Shown: positions 36,957-46,304 of the stretch, piece by piece
Numbering within the stretch: position 1 is the stretch's first letter
How the letters are laid out: each line of letters opens with the position of its first letter
Source: Christensenella minuta
Lineage (GTDB): Bacteria; Bacillota; Clostridia; Christensenellales; Christensenellaceae
NCBI RefSeq assembly: GCF_003628755.1
Contig: NZ_CP029256.1
Location: 701,585-765,584, forward strand
Length of the DNA stretch: 64,000 bases
Direction of reading: 5' to 3'
Notes under the pieces: generated by a model
Databases searched by the model: none
Told to the model about the DNA's origin: nothing
What the model saw: only the letters and a program-made list of their open reading frames with translations
Position numbers and translations under genes: made by a program

Positions 36957-38384
36957 ATGAAGGACGTTTACGAAAATCCACTAATCACAAGATATTCCAG
37001 CCGGGAAATGGCGCACATTTTTTCCGACGATATGAAATTTAAAACTTGGCGGAGGCTGTGGGTTGCGTTGGCGGAAGCCGAGCATGAAATGGGGCTTCCC
37101 ATCTCGCAGGAACAGATCGATGAGTTGAAGAGATATGCGGAGGACATCAATTATGATGTGGCACAGGCGCGTGAACGAGAAGTGCGCCACGATGTGATGT
37201 CGCATGTTTATGCCTATGGCGTGCAATGCCCGAAGGCCAAGGGAATCATCCATCTCGGTGCGACGAGCTGCTATGTGGGGGATAATACGGATATCATCGT
37301 AATGGACCAGGCGCTCTCTATGATCGAGAAAAAGCTTGTAAACGTTATTGCGCGCCTGAAAGAATTCGCCCTGAATTATAAGGATATGCCGACGCTTGGT
37401 TTTACGCATTACCAGCCCGCACAACTGACGACGGTGGGCAAGCGCGCTACGCTGTGGATGCAGGACCTAGTGATGGACTATGAGCAGCTTCAGTTTGTAA
37501 AATCTCAAGTAAGGCTTCGCGGCGTAAAGGGAACGACCGGTACGCAGGCGAGCTTCCTAACGCTCTTTGAGGGAGACGCGAATAAGGTCAAAGAGCTTGA
37601 GCGCAAGGTGGCGCGGAAACTGGGCTATGAAAAAGTATACGCGGTCACCGGACAGACCTATCCGCGCAAATTTGATAGTATCGTTGCCGACCTGCTTTCC
37701 TCTATCGCTCAAAGCGCATATAAATTTGCAAACGATCTTCGTCTGCTGCAGAACCTGAAGGAAATCGAAGAGCCTTTCGAGAAAAAACAGATTGGATCAT
37801 CCGCAATGGCATATAAGCGCAATCCAATGCGTTCTGAGCGGATATGTTCGCTCGCCCGGTATATTATCAGCCTCGCGTCCAGCCCGGCGATTACGGCTTC
37901 TACGCAGTGGTTCGAGCGGACGCTTGACGATAGTGCAAATAAGCGGCTCGTGATCCCGCAGGCTTTTATGGCGCTTGACGCAGTACTGAACATCTACCTC
38001 AATGTTTCGAGCGGTATGGTCGTTTATCCGAAGGTCATCGAAAAGCGTATTCGTGAGGAACTCCCTTTCATGGCGACGGAAACAATCCTGATGGATGCCG
38101 TCAAACGCGGAGGAGACCGGCAGGTGCTGCATGAAAAAATTCGTGAATATTCCATGCAGGCGGGCGCGCGTGTAAAAGAAGAAGGAAAGGCCAATAATTT
38201 GATCGAGCTGATTAAAGCGGATGTGGCCTTCCGCATGAAGCCAGAGGAGATCGATGACATTATGGACCCGCGTAATTTTACCGGACTTGCGGAGGTGCAA
38301 ACAGAAGATTTTATCCGGGAAGTAGCGGACCCTGTTCTTGGAAAGTACAGCGATCTCTCTATGCAGGGAGAAATAAACGTATAA
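36957..38384 (+). CDS. purB: Adenylosuccinate lyase
   Basis: PurB releases fumarate from SAICAR and adenylosuccinate in purine synthesis. The 475-residue protein is of the longer eukaryote-like type. It has H-L-G-A-T-S-C-Y-V-G-D-N near 98, the T-H-Y-Q-P-A-Q motif with catalytic His near 159, and the signature G-S-S-A-M-A-Y-K-R-N-P near 280. I start at ATG 36957 (M-K-D-V-Y) because earlier in-frame codons precede or overlap the promoter. Confidence 0.94.
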   Translation: MKDVYENPLITRYSSREMAHIFSDDMKFKTWRRLWVALAEAEHEMGLPISQEQIDELKRYAEDINYDVAQAREREVRHDVMSHVYAYGVQCPKAKGIIHLGATSCYVGDNTDIIVMDQALSMIEKKLVNVIARLKEFALNYKDMPTLGFTHYQPAQLTTVGKRATLWMQDLVMDYEQLQFVKSQVRLRGVKGTTGTQASFLTLFEGDANKVKELERKVARKLGYEKVYAVTGQTYPRKFDSIVADLLSSIAQSAYKFANDLRLLQNLKEIEEPFEKKQIGSSAMAYKRNPMRSERICSLARYIISLASSPAITASTQWFERTLDDSANKRLVIPQAFMALDAVLNIYLNVSSGMVVYPKVIEKRIREELPFMATETILMDAVKRGGDRQVLHEKIREYSMQAGARVKEEGKANNLIELIKADVAFRMKPEEIDDIMDPRNFTGLAEVQTEDFIREVADPVLGKYSDLSMQGEINV

Positions 38385-38473
38385 AGCGGACAAAAAGTGT
38401 TTAAATTTTTGTCATGAGTTTATTAATTAACCATCCGAGTTATTGATAAATCATGAAAAGGAGTATGTATTTT

Positions 38474-39019
38474 ATGAAAGATTTAAAGGGAACGAAAACA
38501 GAAAAATGTTTACAGGATGCCTTTGCAGGTGAATCCATGGCGCACATGAAATATCTCTATTATTCTTCACAAGCAAAAAAGGACGGTTACGTTCAGATAT
38601 CCAATATTTTTGCGGAAACGTCTGCCAATGAAAAAGAGCATGCAAAATTGTGGTTCAAATGGTTGCATCCGGACAATAAAGTGCCGGATACAATTACCAA
38701 CCTGAAGGACGCCGCTGCGGGCGAGCATTATGAAACGTCCGAGATGTATCCTTCCTTCGCCAAGATTGCGGAAGAAGAAGGCTTCGCGGAAATTGCCCGC
38801 GAGTTCAGAGGCGCTGCCGCTGTTGAAAAAGAGCATGAGGACAGATACCGCAAGCTGACGGACAACCTTACGGACGGCAAGGTGTTTGAGCGCGATACGG
38901 AAGTGCTTTGGCAGTGCATCAATTGCGGTCACATCCAGAAATCCAAAGCGGCTCCGGAGAAGTGCCCGGTTTGCCAGCATCCGAAGGCATATTTCCAGCT
39001 CAAGGAAGACAATTATTGA
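38474..39019 (+). CDS. rbr: Rubrerythrin
   Basis: Rubrerythrin is a peroxide-reducing non-haem iron protein of anaerobes. The 181-residue protein has a four-helix ferritin-like di-iron domain with E-S-M-A-H near 20, E-K-E-H near 52 and E-K-E-H-E-D-R near 120. A C-terminal rubredoxin-like domain with C-I-N-C-G and C-P-V-C binds one iron. The ATG at 38474 is preferred because AAAAGGAG lies ten bases upstream. It has its own terminator. Confidence 0.95.
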   Translation: MKDLKGTKTEKCLQDAFAGESMAHMKYLYYSSQAKKDGYVQISNIFAETSANEKEHAKLWFKWLHPDNKVPDTITNLKDAAAGEHYETSEMYPSFAKIAEEEGFAEIAREFRGAAAVEKEHEDRYRKLTDNLTDGKVFERDTEVLWQCINCGHIQKSKAAPEKCPVCQHPKAYFQLKEDNY

Positions 39020-39033
39020 TTTTAGACAACAGG

Positions 39034-39065
39034 AAAACGGGAAACAAGCGTTTCCCGTTTTTTCT
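39034..39065 (+). terminator. Terminator after rubrerythrin
   Basis: A perfect 12-bp stem (39034-39045 with 39050-39061) and a 4-base loop lead into a T-rich tail. Confidence 0.9.
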
Positions 39066-39149
39066 TTCCGCAAATAAAAAAGAACAAGCCTTTTTTTTTA
39101 CCGATATTCGTGATAAATTAGATAGGGAATTCAGGAGCGGAGGAAAACG

Positions 39150-40067
39150 ATGGTCGACATATTGCTTGCAACCTATAATGGGGAAGCCTATCTTAAGGAA
39201 ATGCTGGACTCCCTGTTGGGCCAGACCATGCAGGATTTTCATGTCTATATAAGGGATGACGGGTCAACCGACGGTACTCCTGTTATTCTCGAAGGGTTCC
39301 GGCAGGCTTATCCGGATAAGTTTACCGTGATTCATGACGACCAATCCATCGGAAATGCACGTGATAATTTTTTTGCCCTTCTTTCTTATGCAAAGCGGGA
39401 CTATGTTATGTTTGCCGACCAAGACGATATTTGGCAACCGGATAAAATTGCGCTCACGGCAGCGACCATGAAAATTGCGGAGGACGATCTGGGAGAAGGC
39501 CCGCTTCTTGCGCATTCCGATCTTACGGTGGTGGATGGGGACGACCGCGTGCTCTATCCCTCGCTGTTTGCCTTGCAGAAATTGGATCCGGAGCGTTTAT
39601 ATCTGAATCAATTGCTTCCGCAGAATAATATTACCGGCTGTACGGTGATGATGAACCGTGCGCTTGTACGGATCGTTCGGACAAGGAAGGAAGCGTTGAT
39701 GCATGACTGGTGGATCGGGCTTGCCGCCGCTGCGTTCGGTCATATCGTGGTCGCGCCCAACCGCATCCATTACCGCCAGCATCAGGCCAATGCGGTGGGA
39801 GCCAAGGACGTGAAAAGCGCCTCCTATTTCAGGCAAAAATTGTCTAACACCGGAGGGATACGCGAATCGATCGCCGCGACCTACCGGCAAGCGGAAGCGT
39901 TTTTGGAAATCTATCAGGATATGCTGAGCGACGAACAGAAGGAGCTGATTCGCGTGTTCACGAGCCTTGGGGAATGTAACGCGCTGAAAAGAATGCGCTT
40001 GCTCTCAAAATATAAATTATATAAAAGCGGTGTTTACCGCAAAATTGGACAGATAATCTATGGATAA
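39150..40067 (+). CDS. Family 2 glycosyltransferase, rhamnosyltransferase-like
   Basis: This is a 305-residue GT-A-fold transferase acting on cell-surface glycans, probably at the inner face of the membrane. It starts directly with the fold's first strand (D-I-L-L-A-T-Y-N-G) and has D-D-G-S-T-D-G near 36 and the F-A-D-Q-D-D-I-W metal/nucleotide motif near 90. Later D-W-W and H-Y-R-Q-H elements are typical of the group. No other polysaccharide genes are adjacent, so the acceptor is unknown. Confidence 0.86.
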   Translation: MVDILLATYNGEAYLKEMLDSLLGQTMQDFHVYIRDDGSTDGTPVILEGFRQAYPDKFTVIHDDQSIGNARDNFFALLSYAKRDYVMFADQDDIWQPDKIALTAATMKIAEDDLGEGPLLAHSDLTVVDGDDRVLYPSLFALQKLDPERLYLNQLLPQNNITGCTVMMNRALVRIVRTRKEALMHDWWIGLAAAAFGHIVVAPNRIHYRQHQANAVGAKDVKSASYFRQKLSNTGGIRESIAATYRQAEAFLEIYQDMLSDEQKELIRVFTSLGECNALKRMRLLSKYKLYKSGVYRKIGQIIYG

Positions 40068-40081
40068 GGAAGTAATGGAAC

Positions 40082-41329
40082 ATGAAAGCTGAAATTTTAT
40101 GCGTGGGGACAGAGCTGCTGCTGGGAGATATTATCAACACCAACGCAGCCTATATTGCCAGAGAGCTTGCCGCAATCGGTATTGACGTTTATTATCAAAC
40201 TGTTGTAGGAGACAACGACGGAAGATTGAAAGACAGCCTTACGCTCGCTTTTTCACGGGCGGACGTCGTTGTGATGACAGGAGGGCTCGGCCCAACCTAT
40301 GATGACCTTACCAAAGAGACGGTGGCGGAATATTTCCATAAGGAAATGGTCATGGATACGGCATCGCTGGGAAGTATAGAAGGCTTCTTTAAACGCCTGA
40401 AGCGGCCTATGACGGAAAATAATAGGAAACAGGCGATGATGCCGGAGGGGGCGACTATTTTTCCGAACAGCAACGGAACGGCGCCCGGACTCGCGGTTTC
40501 GGAAAATGGAAAGACGGCGATCCTGCTCCCCGGACCGCCTTCGGAGATGCAGCCGATGTTCCAGAGCTCGGTGCTTCCTTATTTGATGGGATTCTCAGAT
40601 AAAGTTTTGATTTCACACAATGTACGGGTATTTGGCATGGGAGAATCGCGTGTGGAAGACGCGCTGCATGATCTGATGAAAAACAGCACCAATCCCACCA
40701 TCGCCCCATATGCGAAAGAAGGAGAGGTTACCCTGCGCGTGACCGCCTCTGCGGATACGAAAGAAAAATGCGAAGAAATGATTGCGCCTGTGATCGGACG
40801 GATACGCGAGGTATTGGGCCAGTATATCTATGGGATCGATGTACCGAATCTTCAAACTGCCGCTGTGACGGAATTGATTAAAAAGAAGGTAACGGTCGCA
40901 ACGGCAGAAAGCTGTACGGGCGGGCTTGTATCGGAACGAATCACGCAGGTACCGGGAGCAAGTGAAATTTTTGGTTGTGGGATATGCTCGTATGCAAATG
41001 AAATTAAGCACCGTGTCCTCGGCGTTTCCAAAGAAACGCTTGCCAAGCATGGAGCGGTCTCCGAGCAGACGGCAGAGGAGATGGCGCGTGGTGTGAGAAA
41101 GCTTTCCGGGGCCGATATTGGCGTTTCCACTACGGGAATCGCGGGGCCCGGAGGCGGAACGCCTGAAAAACCGGTAGGGCTCGTGTATATCGGAATTGAC
41201 AGCGAGAAGCTTACAACGGTACTGAGGCTTAATATTAATTACCACAAGGCGGATGAACGGATGTATATTCGCCATATGACGGCGCAGAACGTGTTTAAAC
41301 TGGTACTGAGGGCACTGGAAAACTACTGA
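40082..41329 (+). CDS. cinA: CinA: competence/damage-inducible protein, nicotinamide-nucleotide amidohydrolase
   Basis: This is a 415-residue fusion. The N-terminal MoCF-like domain (about 1-170), with G-T-E-L-L-L-G-D-I-I-N-T-N and T-G-G-L-G-P-T-x-D-D, is an ADP-ribose pyrophosphatase in known homologues. The C-terminal PncC domain (about 255-410), with A-E-S-C-T-G-G and G-I-A-G-P-G-G-G-T, deamidates NMN. Both halves look intact. The stop overlaps the end of the convergent transporter gene by seven bases. Confidence 0.94.
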   Translation: MKAEILCVGTELLLGDIINTNAAYIARELAAIGIDVYYQTVVGDNDGRLKDSLTLAFSRADVVVMTGGLGPTYDDLTKETVAEYFHKEMVMDTASLGSIEGFFKRLKRPMTENNRKQAMMPEGATIFPNSNGTAPGLAVSENGKTAILLPGPPSEMQPMFQSSVLPYLMGFSDKVLISHNVRVFGMGESRVEDALHDLMKNSTNPTIAPYAKEGEVTLRVTASADTKEKCEEMIAPVIGRIREVLGQYIYGIDVPNLQTAAVTELIKKKVTVATAESCTGGLVSERITQVPGASEIFGCGICSYANEIKHRVLGVSKETLAKHGAVSEQTAEEMARGVRKLSGADIGVSTTGIAGPGGGTPEKPVGLVYIGIDSEKLTTVLRLNINYHKADERMYIRHMTAQNVFKLVLRALENY

Positions 41330-42216
41330 CGCGGAAGGGCTTTTTTTCTCCGAAAATCGGCTTCAAGGATCACGATTGATCCCATGATAATCGCGCCGCC
41401 CGCTATGAGTGACCAGGTGAGGGCTTCAAGCCCAAGAAGCACGGAAATAATGCTTGCGAACATTCCTTCGAGGGAAATAATGAGGGCGGACCGCGCCGCC
41501 GGAATATATTTTTGCGCCGTACACTCGAGCCAATAGGGAAGCGCCGTGCATACCACGCCAAGATACAGGGTGATCCATACGGCTGCTCCTAACATAGGCA
41601 TTGATGAGGCTTTTTGTTCAAAGAGAAGGAAATAAACGAGCGCAACGACACCCGTTACTGTGATCTGAACGAAAGAGAAAGATGCTGCTTCCGACTCCTT
41701 GGCCGCATATCCGATATATGCAATCTGCATTGCGTAAGAGGCGGCACACAAGAGGGAGAGAATATCTCCGAGACTGAAAGAGATTGTCGTATCGAGCGCC
41801 CGAGTCAGGATGGAAATGCCGAAGAAGCCAATCGCGACCGCGAGGAAAGTTTTAAGGGGCGGACGTTTTTTTAATAGCAGCCAGCTGATAAACGGGACAA
41901 AAATAACGTTTGTCGTTGTCAGAAAGGCATTGTTCGAGACGTCGGTATACTGCATGCCGATCGTCTGCAACAGGAACCCGGCTGACATAAATATGCCGGC
42001 AATTACACCGTGTTTGATCTGGACTTTCGTGAGCCGCCCGATCTGGGGAAAAAAGATTATCAGCATAGCGGCGGACGCAAAAAGCATGCGGAATACAACG
42101 ATCAGGGAAGAAGACATTCCATAATCCTGCGCGTATTTTGTGCCGATAAATCCGGTGCTCCATGTAAGTGCCACAACCAGCAGCATGAGGTCGTACTTAA
42201 AAGTGGATTTTCCCAC
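41323..42216 (-). CDS. EamA/DMT-superfamily exporter
   Basis: This is a 297-residue membrane transporter with ten predicted helices in two EamA repeats. The first begins with the V-A-L-T-W-S-T-G-F motif near 17. The second carries the E-G-M-F-A pattern. Substrates in this family are amino acids, metabolites or drugs, and no partner gene helps here. The GTG at 42216 is chosen because TCTCCTTTT on the + strand gives an AAAAGGAGA site eight bases upstream. It is the only minus-strand gene I see. Confidence 0.87.
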   Translation of the reverse strand: MGKSTFKYDLMLLVVALTWSTGFIGTKYAQDYGMSSSLIVVFRMLFASAAMLIIFFPQIGRLTKVQIKHGVIAGIFMSAGFLLQTIGMQYTDVSNNAFLTTTNVIFVPFISWLLLKKRPPLKTFLAVAIGFFGISILTRALDTTISFSLGDILSLLCAASYAMQIAYIGYAAKESEAASFSFVQITVTGVVALVYFLLFEQKASSMPMLGAAVWITLYLGVVCTALPYWLECTAQKYIPAARSALIISLEGMFASIISVLLGLEALTWSLIAGGAIIMGSIVILEADFRRKKALPRQ

Positions 42217-42305
42217 GAGAATATCTCCTTTTATTTTTTTGTAAACAAATTTTATCTTAACACAATTTTTGCATGACCACAATCGGTTAGAAAGGGAGGA
42301 CAAAA

Positions 42306-43019
42306 ATGTCTGGAATTCAAAAACTGAGGGATATGATTGATGCAAGCGGCAGGATCGTCTTCTTCGGCGGTGCGGGAGTATCTACGGAAAGCGGAATACC
42401 GGATTTCCGCAGTGTTGACGGTCTTTACCACCAGACATACCGTTATCCGCCCGAGGTGATACTTAGCCATGAATTTTTTATGACACATACGGAAGAATTT
42501 TATGAATTCTACCGGGCGAAGATGCTTGCCCTTGATGCGCAGCCGAATGCCGCTCATAAGAAGCTGGCTGAATGGGAGCATGAGGGAAAGCTTACCGCAG
42601 TCGTTACGCAAAATATCGACGGACTCCACCAAAAAGCGGGATCAAAAAATGTGCTTGAACTGCATGGATCGGTCTATCGGAACCATTGCATGAATTGCGG
42701 GAAAAGCTATGATGTGAAGCGGATCGCTGAGGGAGAAGGGATTCCGCGTTGCTCCTGCGGCGGTGTGATAAAGCCCGACGTAGTCCTGTATGGAGAACCG
42801 CTCGATAATGGGACCGTTGAGCGATCCATACAGAATATTTCGCAGGCCGACATGCTTGTGATTGGCGGAACATCGCTTGCTGTTTATCCGGCTGCTGGCC
42901 TGATTGATTATTACCGGGGAGACAGGCTGGTTCTCATCAACCAGTCGCCGACTCAATATGACCACAATGCGGATCTCCTGCTGCAGGAAAAGATTGGCAG
43001 CGTTTTTTCTGAGGTATAA
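42306..43019 (+). CDS. cobB: NAD-dependent protein deacylase (sirtuin)
   Basis: This sirtuin removes acyl groups from lysines using NAD. The 237-residue protein has G-A-G-V-S-T-E-S-G-I-P-D-F-R near 18-31, the T-Q-N-I-D-G-L-H motif near 101 with catalytic His in E-L-H-G-S near 120, and a zinc ribbon C-M-N-C ... C-S-C. The second zinc pair is C-x-C instead of C-x-x-C. It is transcribed away from the EamA gene. Confidence 0.93.
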   Translation: MSGIQKLRDMIDASGRIVFFGGAGVSTESGIPDFRSVDGLYHQTYRYPPEVILSHEFFMTHTEEFYEFYRAKMLALDAQPNAAHKKLAEWEHEGKLTAVVTQNIDGLHQKAGSKNVLELHGSVYRNHCMNCGKSYDVKRIAEGEGIPRCSCGGVIKPDVVLYGEPLDNGTVERSIQNISQADMLVIGGTSLAVYPAAGLIDYYRGDRLVLINQSPTQYDHNADLLLQEKIGSVFSEV

Positions 43020-43119
43020 GCCGGAAAGACATTTCCCCCTGTTTTAGTATGACAATATTTTGTTTATCTATAATACGATAGAGAAAATATTGGAGTTAAC
43101 AGCAGGGGGAGGTTTTTTG

Positions 43120-44292
43120 ATGGACTATGAAAAAAAAGCGCTCGAAATGCATAAAAAATGGCAGGGTAAAATAGAAGTGACGAGCAGAGTACCGCTTGAA
43201 AATAAAGAGGACCTGTCTATTGCCTATACGCCTGGCGTTGCGGCGCCTTGCCTTGAGATTGAAAAGGATACTTCGCTTTCTTACGAATATACCCGCCGTC
43301 ACAATCTTGTTGCGGTAGTAACGGACGGCTCGGCAGTTCTCGGCCTGGGGGATATTGGCCCGGAGGCAGGAATGCCCGTTATGGAAGGCAAATGCGTGCT
43401 TTTTAAAACGTTCGGTGGGGTAGACGCATTCCCGCTCTGTATTCGCAGCAAGAATGCCGACGAGATTGTCAATACTGTGGCGTTGCTGGCCGGAAGCTTT
43501 GGCGGAATCAATCTTGAAGATATCAGCGCGCCGCGCTGCTTTGAGATAGAAAAAAAACTCAAGGAGAAATGCGATATCCCGGTGTTTCACGATGACCAGC
43601 ATGGAACGGCCATTGTCACGCTGGCAGCGCTTTTAAATGCGCTGAAACTCGTAAAAAAGGACATTCATGATATCAGCGTCGTCACATCGGGCGCGGGCGC
43701 TGCGGGAATTGCCATTATCAAACTTTTGATGGCTATGGGACTCGAGGATGTGGTTATGTGCGACCGTCATGGAGCAATTTATCAGGGCCGTGGCGATTTG
43801 AACGAAGAAAAGACGGAAATGGCCGCGATCTCGAATGGAAAAAAGAAAAAAGGAAGCCTCGAGGAGGTTATGAAGGGTGCGGACGTATTTATCGGAGTTT
43901 CCGCACCGGGAACCGTGACGGAAGATATGGTTCGTTCTATGGCTAAAGATGCGATCCTTTTCCCGATGGCGAACCCGGTCCCGGAAATTATGCCTGATCT
44001 TGCCGTAAAGGCAGGTGCGGCAGTCGTGGGTACGGGACGCAGCGATTTCCCGAATCAGATCAATAATGTACTTGCTTTCCCGGGTATTTTCCGGGGGGCA
44101 CTCGACGTGCGCGCCAGCGACATCAACGACGAGATGAAAATTGCTGCTGCACGCGCTATCGCGGCCCTGATTCCCGAAGAGGAGCTAACTTCTGAATATG
44201 TGATCCCGTCGCCATTCGATCAGCGGGTTGCTCCTGCGGTCGCCAAAGCAGTCGCGCAGGCAGCGAAAGACACAAAGGTAAACCGGATTTAA
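43120..44292 (+). CDS. NAD(P)-dependent malic enzyme, short form
   Basis: Malic enzyme converts malate to pyruvate and CO2. The 390-residue protein is the short bacterial form without a phosphotransacetylase domain. It has Y-T-P-G-V-A-A-P-C near residue 26, the metal-binding F-H-D-D-Q-H-G-T-A near 155 and a Rossmann V-x-x-G-A-G-A-A-G near 191. ATG 43120 follows GGGGGAGG. Together with the sodium-pump operon and citrate synthase it points to a branched dicarboxylate metabolism. Confidence 0.94.
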   Translation: MDYEKKALEMHKKWQGKIEVTSRVPLENKEDLSIAYTPGVAAPCLEIEKDTSLSYEYTRRHNLVAVVTDGSAVLGLGDIGPEAGMPVMEGKCVLFKTFGGVDAFPLCIRSKNADEIVNTVALLAGSFGGINLEDISAPRCFEIEKKLKEKCDIPVFHDDQHGTAIVTLAALLNALKLVKKDIHDISVVTSGAGAAGIAIIKLLMAMGLEDVVMCDRHGAIYQGRGDLNEEKTEMAAISNGKKKKGSLEEVMKGADVFIGVSAPGTVTEDMVRSMAKDAILFPMANPVPEIMPDLAVKAGAAVVGTGRSDFPNQINNVLAFPGIFRGALDVRASDINDEMKIAAARAIAALIPEEELTSEYVIPSPFDQRVAPAVAKAVAQAAKDTKVNRI

Positions 44293-44308
44293 TCCGGATA
44301 CGAAGATT

Positions 44309-44348
44309 AAAAAAGCGTCCAAAATTATAGTTTTGGACGCTTTTTTTT
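44309..44348 (+). terminator. Terminator after malic enzyme
   Basis: A perfect 14-bp stem (44311-44324 with 44331-44344) has a 6-base loop and an eight-T run. Confidence 0.9.
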
Positions 44349-44650
44349 GTATGCTTAGTGTTTTTTAAAAAAGAAAAACCGTGTGTGCAAAAGGATTTTT
44401 ACAAACTGGGCAATAAAAAAAGCGTTACATGAGGCCGTTTTTGTAGTATAATAAAATTATTAACAATTTGTTACCCGTTTATTAGGAAATCGTGAACTGT
44501 GATTAATTGTGGGAAGCAAAATCAGCCATGGATCATCCGATGCATGACAGAGTGTTTGTTCTATCATAAGGGGTAGAATGGAGAAGGGGGCAGTGAAGCA
44601 AAACGCTGCCGGCGAATCAATATAAAATACTGGAAAGAGGAGGAAAGTGA
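44349..44650 (+). promoter_or_regulatory. Promoter and long leader of the citrate synthase gene
   Basis: TTACAT (44425-44430) and TATAAT (44447-44452) are spaced by 16 bases. The predicted leader is about 190 bases, long for one gene. It contains a small GGCAG/CTGCC hairpin near 44590-44611 and a good AGAGGAGG site before the ATG. I recognise no known riboswitch and no open reading frame in it. Confidence 0.5.
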
Positions 44651-46018
44651 ATGGAAAATAAAAATATTTCTGAAATCACGCCGGAAATCTACGAACTAAC
44701 GGAACGAATCTATCAGACAGGCACTATTGATCCTGAATTATATACAAAATATGAGGTCAAGCGTGGGTTGCGCGATATCAGCGGCAAGGGCGTTTTGGCA
44801 GGCCTTACCCGAATATCGGATATCCAGTCTTTTATCGAAAAGGATGGCGAACGCATTCCATGCGAAGGAAAACTGTTCTATCGCGGAATCAATATCAAAG
44901 AGATTGTGCGGGGATTTATGCAGGAAAAACGTCACGGCTTTGAAGAGGTCGTATATCTTCTGTTGATGGGAAACCTGCCCGATAAGAAGCAGCTTTCCGA
45001 TTTCACGAAGCTTTTGGCGCATTACCGCACCCTGCCGACCAGTTTTGTTCGTGACATTATCATGAAGGCGCCGAGCCCGGATATGATGAATACTCTCGCG
45101 CGAAGCGTGCTCACGCTTTACTCCTATGACGACAAGGCAAACGATATTTCGATCCCGAACGTGCTGCGCCAATCACTGCAGCTGATCGCCCTGTTCCCAT
45201 TATTGTCGGTGTATGGCTATCAGGCATACCGCCATTATCACGACGGGCAAAGCCTTTTTATTCATGTACCGGATCCGGAACTTTCGACTGCGGAGAATAT
45301 TCTGCATTTGCTCCGGCCGGACAGTAAATATACCGAACTGGAAGCAAAAATCCTTGACGTGTCACTGGTGCTCCATGCAGAGCATGGCGGCGGCAACAAC
45401 TCAACTTTTACGACGCATGTCGTTTCTTCTTCGGGGACAGACACCTATTCCACGGTGGCGGCATCCCTTGGGTCGCTGAAAGGCCCGAAGCATGGCGGCG
45501 CGAATATCAAGGTTGTCCAAATGGTCGAGGATATGAAAAAAAATCTTTCCGATTGGACCAGCGAGAGCGAGGTGCGGGATTACCTTACTAAGCTGCTCAA
45601 TAAGCAGGCGTTTGATAAAGCTGGGCTTATTTACGGCATGGGCCATGCGGTTTATTCGCTGTCCGATCCGCGTGCGGATATATTCAAAAGTTTTGTCGAA
45701 AACCTTTCGGAGGCAAAGGGGCTTTCCGATGAATTTAAGCTTTATACACTGGTAGAACGGCTTGCGCCTGAAGTGATTGCCAAAGAACGCAGGATATATA
45801 AGGGCGTCAGCGCAAATGTAGACTTCTACAGCGGATTCGTATACAATATGCTTAAGCTGCCTACAGAGCTCTTTACGCCGATCTTTGCGATTGCGCGTAT
45901 TGCAGGCTGGAGCGCGCACCGCATTGAAGAACTTTCCAATGCGGGTAAAATTATTCGTCCAGCTTATAAGAATATCCAGGACGAGCGGCCGTATATCGCG
46001 CTGGATGAGCGTAATTGA
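44651..46018 (+). CDS. Citrate synthase family protein
   Basis: This enzyme condenses acetyl-CoA (or propionyl-CoA) with oxaloacetate. The 455-residue protein is longer than the usual 370-430. It has the catalytic-region motifs L-H-A-E-H-G-G-G-N-N-S-T-F near 241 (His), G-P-K-H-G-G-A-N near 279 and G-M-G-H-A-V-Y near 333, with the D-F-Y-S-G-F Asp segment near 394. Citrate versus 2-methylcitrate use cannot be decided. A strong terminator follows. Confidence 0.92.
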   Translation: MENKNISEITPEIYELTERIYQTGTIDPELYTKYEVKRGLRDISGKGVLAGLTRISDIQSFIEKDGERIPCEGKLFYRGINIKEIVRGFMQEKRHGFEEVVYLLLMGNLPDKKQLSDFTKLLAHYRTLPTSFVRDIIMKAPSPDMMNTLARSVLTLYSYDDKANDISIPNVLRQSLQLIALFPLLSVYGYQAYRHYHDGQSLFIHVPDPELSTAENILHLLRPDSKYTELEAKILDVSLVLHAEHGGGNNSTFTTHVVSSSGTDTYSTVAASLGSLKGPKHGGANIKVVQMVEDMKKNLSDWTSESEVRDYLTKLLNKQAFDKAGLIYGMGHAVYSLSDPRADIFKSFVENLSEAKGLSDEFKLYTLVERLAPEVIAKERRIYKGVSANVDFYSGFVYNMLKLPTELFTPIFAIARIAGWSAHRIEELSNAGKIIRPAYKNIQDERPYIALDERN

Positions 46019-46031
46019 CCAATTAAAGAAT

Positions 46032-46062
46032 AAAAACCGCTTTATCAAAAAGCGGTTTTTTT
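46032..46062 (+). terminator. Terminator after citrate synthase
   Basis: A 10-bp stem (46032-46041 with 46051-46060) ends in seven T. Confidence 0.85.
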
Positions 46063-46074
46063 GTAGGAAAGTAA

Positions 46075-46103
46075 TTGACGCAAGACGGGGTTTCGGGTAT
46101 AAT
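46075..46103 (+). promoter_or_regulatory. Promoter of tRNA-Trp
   Basis: TTGACG (46075-46080) and a perfect TATAAT (46098-46103) are spaced by 17 bases, directly before the tRNA. Confidence 0.85.
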
Positions 46104-46126
46104 TTAATATGTTGCTTTTGGTAAAT

Positions 46127-46200
46127 AGGGGTGTAGTATAATGGTAGTGCATTGGTCTCCAAAACCAATTGTGGGAGTTCGATCCTCTCCACCCCTGCCA
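46127..46200 (+). tRNA. trnW: tRNA-Trp (anticodon CCA)
   Basis: The cloverleaf is complete. Acceptor AGGGGTG (46127-46133) pairs with CACCCCT (46190-46196). The anticodon stem TTGGT/ACCAA encloses loop CTCCAAA with anticodon CCA at 46159-46161. The T-arm is GGGAG-TTCGATC-CTCTC. The discriminator is G and the 3' CCA is encoded. Promoter and terminator flank it, so it is a single-gene unit. Confidence 0.97.
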
Positions 46201-46212
46201 CTCTGAAAGCGG

Positions 46213-46241
46213 GCACCGGCGTTTTTACCGGTGCTTTTTTT
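46213..46241 (+). terminator. Terminator after tRNA-Trp
   Basis: GCACCGG (46213-46219) pairs with CCGGTGC (46228-46234), followed by seven T. Confidence 0.9.
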
Positions 46242-46250
46242 GTCAGCGCA

Positions 46251-46279
46251 TTGTTTTTTGGCGTGCCTTACAGTATAAT
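46251..46279 (+). promoter_or_regulatory. Promoter of the first ROK regulator
   Basis: TTGTTT (46251-46256) and TATAAT (46274-46279) are spaced by 17 bases, 25 bases before the ATG. Confidence 0.6.
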
Positions 46280-46304
46280 GGGCTAATATAGGGAGAAAAA
46301 ACAA

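Noticed and set aside
38389-38413. GACAAAAA/TTTTTGTC hairpin after purB as a terminator
   Set aside because: The 8-bp AT-rich stem is weak and no T tail follows it.
43035-43108. CCCCCTG/CAGGGGG inverted repeat around the malic enzyme start region
   Set aside because: The arms are 7 bp and 60 bases apart, one is part of the ribosome-binding site, and nothing else supports a structure.
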